Assembly (NCBI GenBank): GCA_963664945.1
Contig: OY761822.1
Span: forward strand, 1 to 64,000
Direction: 5' to 3'
Source of the DNA: UBA6522 sp963664945
GTDB lineage: Bacteria; Pseudomonadota; Gammaproteobacteria; Steroidobacterales; Rariloculaceae
Length of the DNA: 64,000 bases
The notes under the pieces are model-generated. The model saw nothing but the letters and a program-made list of their open reading frames with translations. It searched no databases and had not been told where the DNA came from. Positions 59,715 through 64,000 of this stretch are shown here, in pieces. Positions within the stretch are counted from its first letter, which is position 1; each line of letters opens with the position of its first letter. Both the position numbers and the translations under genes were made by a program.

Positions 59715-61924
59715 CCACACAGGAAAAACTTCTGCTGCAGGCTCCCCAGAATGCGCGTTTGGAGTGTGCAACGAATGGAGATTCGCCAAGCCAGAATCCA
59801 ATCGTCGGCACTGGCCGGGAATCGCCGAGTTGGCTGGGTCTTGTGACGAGCCATCGAAGGCTATTCGACGCGAGCCAGGATGGTTGGCTGCGCCCACTCT
59901 CTCGCTCCTGCTTTCTTCTGGGGCACGAGAGCTTCGTATCGGAGGAGTTTCCCGCCGGGCGTAGCTTCGTTCCGGTCCGGCTTGCGTTCGATGTAGACAA
60001 ACTTCCATTCCCGGACGCTCGGAAAGACCTCGATCGCTGTGCGGTGGGAAACAACAATGGAGAGGAGTCCCGGGTCGTTCACTGGCGCGCACCGATTCCC
60101 CTTTATGCGGTCAAGAAGGTAGAAGTCCCCTCTACCGAACAGAAAACCCATCTCTTGGCGATGGCAGGTCAATTCTCCAACGTTTCCATATCGAATACAG
60201 ACGTCGCCGTGAACGATTTCGTGGTGCAATCCCCGGTGCCGGATGGTCCCTCAACCCCGGAAACGCAATGGCTTGAGTTACCCGAAACTCTGAATGCCAT
60301 CCAGGGCGCAATGGCCATGGCGGTATGGGCAGTACCGCGCGTCGAGCCATGGTTTGAAGTACTGCAGCTAGCCCTGGTCTCCAATTTCGCCGCAGTTGCG
60401 GACGCGACCAGGAGATTCGATGCAAACTGGTTGAAACCTCCTTGGCTTGTTCGCGAGCCGTCGAGCACCGCTCGTGACGACGAGGACGACCAGGATCGGC
60501 TGTGGCGGGCGGCGTTGCGCTGCATGCGGTGGTCTGCCGCCGGAGACAAATCCCCCGGTGCAGTTGCCGAAGAAATCGCGCGAGAAGCTTGCCTGGACGC
60601 CACGAACCGGACTGCGGGGACATGGCTTGACCGGACCCGACGGATCGTCGCGGCAGAAGAGACGATCACGTGTGATGGTTGGCGACAGAACGGTGCCGGT
60701 CTCGCCATTTGGCTCGCCCTCCTACGGCCGGAACCGATGAGGTTCAAATCCTGGAGCACGGATCTGCCGGGCCTGCCACCGGCCGTGTGGTGGGCTGCGG
60801 CCATGCTATGCGGTTGGCGCCATGGTTATCGGGTTCTCGACAAGAAATTCCGAGGCAATGCCAGTCTGCGGGAGTTCCTTGCGACCCGCGCTCTGGAAGC
60901 TTCCTGGCCAGGCGGCGGTTCGGCAGTGCTACCTCCATCTCAGCGGTCGACCATTGTACGCACGCCTGAGCACGGGTGGTTTACTTTGTCCTGGTGTGGC
61001 CACCCGGTCATTCGCAAGCCGTGGCGATCCCGCGCCAAGTGGTACATCACTGACTTGACCGATGACGCCGCCGGCAACGCGGCTCGAAATCTTGCCGGTA
61101 AATTGGGATGGCCGTGCCTTAAACGATGGCTCGCCCTACCGGATGGGCGCGTGCCAACATTCGGCGGTGGAAGCTTGTTTGTCGATGGCGACGATCTTGT
61201 CATCGAAGGGAAGAAGAGCCTTCAACTGCCGAGTGCCGTTAGTGTTGAAGAGCGATTCGATCCCGACGAATTTCGTCACCAGTTGGTAACCGAGGCTGGC
61301 GTAGTTCCCGACCCGCCGGAAGCATCTCGTGGCCAGCGCGTAGGCGAGGTCCCAGGCCTTATCTACAGACCCGGTTTCATAACAGAGGAAGACGAGGCCA
61401 AACTGGTGGCGCTCATTGACGGAGCCGAGTGGAGTACAGAACTTCGGCGTCGGGTACAGCACTACGGCTGGCGTTATGACTACACGCAGCGCCAGATCGA
61501 CGAATCGATGCGCGCTGGTGAATTGCCAGCGTGGGCACGGGAATTGGCCCAAAGACTTGTGGACGAAGGATGGATGAAGGACCTGCCTGATCAGGTAATC
61601 GTCAACGAATACTGCGGAAATCAAGGCATCTCACGCCACATCGATCAACCGCGCATCTTCGCCGAGCATGTAGCAACCATCAGCCTGCTCGAGACATGGG
61701 GTATGGTGTTTCGACGCCGCGACAGCAAGATTAAAGTCGAGATACCCCTTGAACGTTGTAGCGTTGCAGTCTTGACAGGGGACGCGAGATACAAGTGGAC
61801 ACACGAAATCCCAAAGCGCAAAACTGAACTGCTAATGGACCAGCATGGTAAGCGCAGGCGCGTCGTCCGGTCTCGACGGATTTCACTTACCTTCCGCAGG
61901 ACGCGTCAGCGACGCAATGCCTGA
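59711..61924 (+). CDS. Large protein with C-terminal AlkB-like 2OG-Fe(II) dioxygenase
   Basis: The ATG at 59711 overlaps the helicase stop. The 737-residue protein has an unrecognised N-terminal region of about 540 residues, rich in Trp, with ETQWLELPETLNAIQGAMAM near 185 and WSAAGDKSPGAVAEEIAREA near 275. A complete AlkB domain follows: GLIYRPGFITEEDEAKLVAL near 550, then the metal site GISRHIDQPRIFAEHVATIS (His and Asp about 642-644). A second His is in YKWTHEIPKRK (about 698) and the 2OG-binding Arg in RSRRISLTFRRT (about 722). AlkB enzymes remove alkyl groups from nucleic acids or hydroxylate proteins. The fusion and operon with helicase and methyltransferase suggest nucleic-acid modification or defence; that is inference. 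Confidence 0.9.
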   Translation: MTTQEKLLLQAPQNARLECATNGDSPSQNPIVGTGRESPSWLGLVTSHRRLFDASQDGWLRPLSRSCFLLGHESFVSEEFPAGRSFVPVRLAFDVDKLPFPDARKDLDRCAVGNNNGEESRVVHWRAPIPLYAVKKVEVPSTEQKTHLLAMAGQFSNVSISNTDVAVNDFVVQSPVPDGPSTPETQWLELPETLNAIQGAMAMAVWAVPRVEPWFEVLQLALVSNFAAVADATRRFDANWLKPPWLVREPSSTARDDEDDQDRLWRAALRCMRWSAAGDKSPGAVAEEIAREACLDATNRTAGTWLDRTRRIVAAEETITCDGWRQNGAGLAIWLALLRPEPMRFKSWSTDLPGLPPAVWWAAAMLCGWRHGYRVLDKKFRGNASLREFLATRALEASWPGGGSAVLPPSQRSTIVRTPEHGWFTLSWCGHPVIRKPWRSRAKWYITDLTDDAAGNAARNLAGKLGWPCLKRWLALPDGRVPTFGGGSLFVDGDDLVIEGKKSLQLPSAVSVEERFDPDEFRHQLVTEAGVVPDPPEASRGQRVGEVPGLIYRPGFITEEDEAKLVALIDGAEWSTELRRRVQHYGWRYDYTQRQIDESMRAGELPAWARELAQRLVDEGWMKDLPDQVIVNEYCGNQGISRHIDQPRIFAEHVATISLLETWGMVFRRRDSKIKVEIPLERCSVAVLTGDARYKWTHEIPKRKTELLMDQHGKRRRVVRSRRISLTFRRTRQRRNA

Positions 61925-61945
61925 GCACTTTCGTGATTGGTCACT

Positions 61946-62548
61946 TCAATTCCTTGAGCTCGACACCAAGGCCCCGCGCCGCCGTCGCGCCAGGCCGAGC
62001 AAACCCATACGAATGCGTTCCTCGTCGATATCGAAGGGGTCGAAGGGTTTGCCGTACCACCGGATCATGTCGCGGTGCTCGTCGTGCATCGGATTGCGGA
62101 CAGCTTCGAGAAACCGCATGAACCCGTGGATCCCGCCCACGTCCTCTGGCGGACCCCGTCGTTTGCCGTCGACGAACGCCGGGTAATCTACGTTTGCTTC
62201 GCCCTCGGCGACGCGTTCGATGACGATATCGTGGCGCCAGTTGTCGCCGAAGTCGTAGACGTATACGAATCGCTCGACGCCGCGCGCAACCAGGGTTCTC
62301 AGCCGCAGACCCGCCGCCCGATAGAACTTGAGGCCCCAGAATTCGTCCTCCTCGCTCGGAACACCGTAATTGCGATTCCCGATGGTGAACTGGAACAGAT
62401 GCGAATCGGTCCAGCCAAAGGCGATCTGGATGATGTAGTGAAGGGTGAGCAGGTGCGAGGTGAGCGGCACATCGACGCGGCGCCAAATCCTCGGTTGGAT
62501 ATCCTGCAACTCGATGTGGATGCGTGCGACGGGCTCGATCATGGGCAA
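61946..62548 (-). CDS. Plasmid pRiA4b ORF-3 family protein
   Basis: The 200-residue protein matches the pRiA4b ORF-3 family: IHIELQDIQPRIWRRVDVPL near residue 10, YIIQIAFGWTDSHLFQFTIG near 38 and YVYDFGDNWRHDIVIE near 95. A PPEDVGGIHGFMRFLEAVRN segment follows near 131. The family is widespread in bacteria, plasmids and defence-adjacent regions, and its function is unknown. The gene converges on the AlkB-fusion gene (21 bases between stops) and is followed upstream by the methyltransferase gene on the same strand. Confidence 0.92.
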   Translation of the reverse strand: MPMIEPVARIHIELQDIQPRIWRRVDVPLTSHLLTLHYIIQIAFGWTDSHLFQFTIGNRNYGVPSEEDEFWGLKFYRAAGLRLRTLVARGVERFVYVYDFGDNWRHDIVIERVAEGEANVDYPAFVDGKRRGPPEDVGGIHGFMRFLEAVRNPMHDEHRDMIRWYGKPFDPFDIDEERIRMGLLGLARRRRGALVSSSRN

Positions 62549-62568
62549 GTATTGTAGACCCGTCGTGG

Positions 62569-63243
62569 TCAGCCTTCGACCGCGTCATCCCCACCGCGGC
62601 GCAGCCAGATGACCGCCCACGCGATCCCGTCCCGCCCGAATACGTCGGGAACACGTTCGCTGCGAACCGTTTGCAGGCCGTGCCGCCGGCCCAGCACTTC
62701 CACATCCGCGGCGGTGGCCGGCTCCATCGGGCGATCTGCAGGCGCTGGTCCCTGGCGCAGGGCAAGCATCATGCTGCCGCCGGGGCTCATCACGGAGACC
62801 AGCTTGCGGAACGCCCGGCCGCGAGCGCTCCGCGGCACGTGCATCCACACCGCGCTCAGCCAGATCAGGTCGAAGGTGAGTTTCGAGCGCAGCACCTTTT
62901 CCAGCGCGGGTAGGGAGTCGTCCATCCAACGGATGTCGGGGGAAGAGTGGAGTGCTTTCCCCATGGCGCGCATTTCTGCCGCAGGTTCGGCCGCGACGAC
63001 CTTGTACCCGTTGGCGGTGAACCAGGCCGAATCCCTGCCGCTGCCGGCACCCATGTCTAGCACGCAGGCTCCCTGATCCGGCAGCAGGTCGAGCACGGAT
63101 GCGTGGACTTCTTCGAACGGGAGGCCATCGTATCCGGGCGCCAGCGTGGGTGCGCCGGCGTTGTAGCCGGCTACTACGTCGCGGACGGTGAAGTGATCCT
63201 GGTCTTGGTCGCGGTCGCCATCGTAGTTGGTGGGGGCGGTCAT
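62569..63243 (-). CDS. Class I SAM-dependent methyltransferase
   Basis: I chose the ATG at 63243 (MTAPTNYDGDRDQDQDHFTV), where the coding pattern starts; it gives 224 residues. DQGACVLDMGAGSGRDSAWF (about residues 53-72) is motif I, GYKVVAAEPAAEMRAMGKAL (about 75) is motif II, and LTFDLIWLSAVWMHVPRSAR (about 115) with a final VFGRDGIAWAVIWLRRGG completes the fold. It is complete, unlike the truncated 435-base duplicate at 55.4-55.8 kb. The substrate is unknown. It neighbours the pRiA4b gene, 20 bases away. Confidence 0.9.
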   Translation of the reverse strand: MTAPTNYDGDRDQDQDHFTVRDVVAGYNAGAPTLAPGYDGLPFEEVHASVLDLLPDQGACVLDMGAGSGRDSAWFTANGYKVVAAEPAAEMRAMGKALHSSPDIRWMDDSLPALEKVLRSKLTFDLIWLSAVWMHVPRSARGRAFRKLVSVMSPGGSMMLALRQGPAPADRPMEPATAADVEVLGRRHGLQTVRSERVPDVFGRDGIAWAVIWLRRGGDDAVEG

Positions 63244-63346
63244 GAGGTTGACGGACGGAATGTGGGCATCGTCTCGATTGGCTTGGATGTGTGGGCAGTC
63301 AGGGAGCCCCCGCGCCGCCGCGTCGATTTGTGGAGCTCTTTTTCGC

Positions 63347-63745
63347 TCATGCAACGCCCCGATAGATAAAGCCAAGCACGAGCGCGAACAGGCTGAACTG
63401 CGCAACGAGATACCCGGTTTCCATTACGATGAAGCCGCCCGTATTTGGCACATTCTGTTTCGCGACCAGGGCCAGGACATGCGACGTCCAGAAAAACAGC
63501 CCCATGAGGCCTGCGAATTGGAAGGCTCGTACAAAGCCGGCACTGCCCGAATCAAATAGCGGATAGATCAATGCCAGGACCAAGCCCTGAATGACAATCG
63601 CTGCCAGGCCTACGGGGACGTTAGGCTCCCCCTCGAAATAGCCGAAGGCCTGATATTTTTCTTTGAAGAGTCCAAGATGCCAACCCAGTGCGAGTGGGAA
63701 AACAATCACGACATAGCCTGCCGCGGCCAAGAGTATTTTTGTCAT
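63347..63745 (-). CDS. Small four-helix membrane protein (DUF1761-like)
   Basis: I chose the ATG at 63745 because hydrophobic sequence begins there (MTKILLAAAGYVVIVFPLAL); it gives 132 residues. Four membrane helices are visible, with PVGLAAIVIQGLVLALIYPL near residue 43, FAGLMGLFFWTSHVLALVAK near 80 and FSLFALVLGFIYRGVA at the end. A short soluble loop contains KEKYQAFGYFEGEPN. The layout resembles DUF1761-type proteins, but I am not certain. It lies 43 bases downstream of the VOC-family gene and may be co-transcribed. Confidence 0.7.
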   Translation of the reverse strand: MTKILLAAAGYVVIVFPLALGWHLGLFKEKYQAFGYFEGEPNVPVGLAAIVIQGLVLALIYPLFDSGSAGFVRAFQFAGLMGLFFWTSHVLALVAKQNVPNTGGFIVMETGYLVAQFSLFALVLGFIYRGVA

Positions 63746-63788
63746 TGCAAGATCCTTTGCTGCGGATGGCCGGCGCCTTTGGGCAACC

Positions 63789-64000
63789 TCACGCGGCGCC
63801 GTTCCACTGAAATTCGCCTCCGGGTCCAAGCGGCGAGAACGGGTTCCAGGCGAACTCCCAGACATGGCCGTCAGGGTCGGCCGCATAGGCGATATGCCCA
63901 CCCCAGAAAATGTCGTGGGGCTCCCGGATCCCTCGCGCACCGGCGGCAAGCGCGGTTTCGTACAGTGCCGCAACCTCATCCTTCTCGCGAACGTTGTAGG
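63789..64000 (-). CDS. VOC/glyoxalase-family protein, C-terminal part
   Basis: The minus-strand frame is open to the right edge and ends with TGA at 63789-63791. It reads VREKDEVAALYETALAAGAR, EPHDIFWGGHIAYAADPDGH and VWEFAWNPFSPLGPGG, the last strand pair and metal Glu of VOC proteins (D-P-D-G-H-x-W-E). VOC proteins include glyoxalases, dioxygenases and resistance proteins. Only about 70 residues are in the window, so the substrate class cannot be named. Confidence 0.85.
   Translation of the reverse strand, partial: YNVREKDEVAALYETALAAGARGIREPHDIFWGGHIAYAADPDGHVWEFAWNPFSPLGPGGEFQWNGAA

Noticed and set aside
1..64000. tRNA, rRNA, CRISPR array, integrase-attachment site or replication origin
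   Set aside because: I scanned the non-coding stretches for tRNA-like 3' ends, rRNA-like conserved words and spaced repeats and saw none I could support; a covariance-model search would be needed to exclude small RNAs.

Overview
This 64 kb window is GC-rich with strongly G/C-biased third codon positions. It looks like the chromosome of a Gram-negative, probably proteobacterial organism. The evidence is two tripartite tricarboxylate transporter (TTT) operons with periplasmic binding proteins, a CvaB/HlyD-type exporter for double-glycine peptides, DUF885 and DUF6152 secreted proteins, and a tannase/feruloyl-esterase. I cannot place it to genus. The density of toxin-antitoxin loci, IS elements and decaying genes would suit a genome-plastic environmental or host-associated bacterium; that is inference. 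I saw no rRNA or tRNA gene and no CRISPR array.

Region 1 (1-1.8 kb) is a tightly overlapping trio: a DUF3696-type AAA ATPase (cut by the window edge), a PIN-like nuclease and an RNA ligase. Region 2 (1.9-28.3 kb) is mostly metabolic and transport genes. It has two minus-strand operons that each pair a TctA/TctB/TctC solute transporter with a Gfo/Idh/MocA oxidoreductase. Between them lie an M24-fold protein with an altered metal site, a PEP-utilising enzyme, an EamA exporter, a hydroxyacid dehydrogenase, a DUF885 protein, a class IV aminotransferase coupled to a sulfotransferase-like gene, a PLP enzyme, and three toxin-antitoxin loci. A tannase gene is split by a 2,087 bp ISAs1-type element flanked by a perfect 10 bp duplication. 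Region 3 (28.5-32.6 kb) is a compact bacteriocin-like cluster: two small peptides with matching GG leaders, a strong intergenic hairpin, an HlyD-like adaptor and a C39-peptidase ABC exporter.

Region 4 (33.5-63.2 kb) is a defence/mobilome island. It opens with decayed NERD/UvrD helicase genes and toxin-antitoxin pieces. The core is a three-gene operon: a RecD-like helicase with a C-terminal PD-(D/E)XK nuclease, a SNF2-type helicase and an Hsp70-like ATPase. A TM0106-type nuclease-helicase follows, separated only by a 1,190 bp IS630 element. Next come an OLD/PARIS-like ATPase + Toprim pair, a DUF3883 protein and a PD-(D/E)XK protein. A second module follows: methyltransferase-like protein, UvrD-like helicase and an AlkB-domain fusion protein. 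Its helicase carries a frameshift and a second 1,190 bp IS630 copy. A 435 bp methyltransferase duplication links 55.4-55.8 kb with 62.6-63.0 kb. The window ends in a small membrane protein and a partial VOC-family gene.

The best candidates for undescribed systems are the RecD-nuclease/SNF2/Hsp70(/TM0106) operon, the methyltransferase/helicase/AlkB module, the ATPase/PIN/RNA-ligase trio and the two-peptide bacteriocin cluster. All functional statements rest on reading motifs by eye; no database search was possible.
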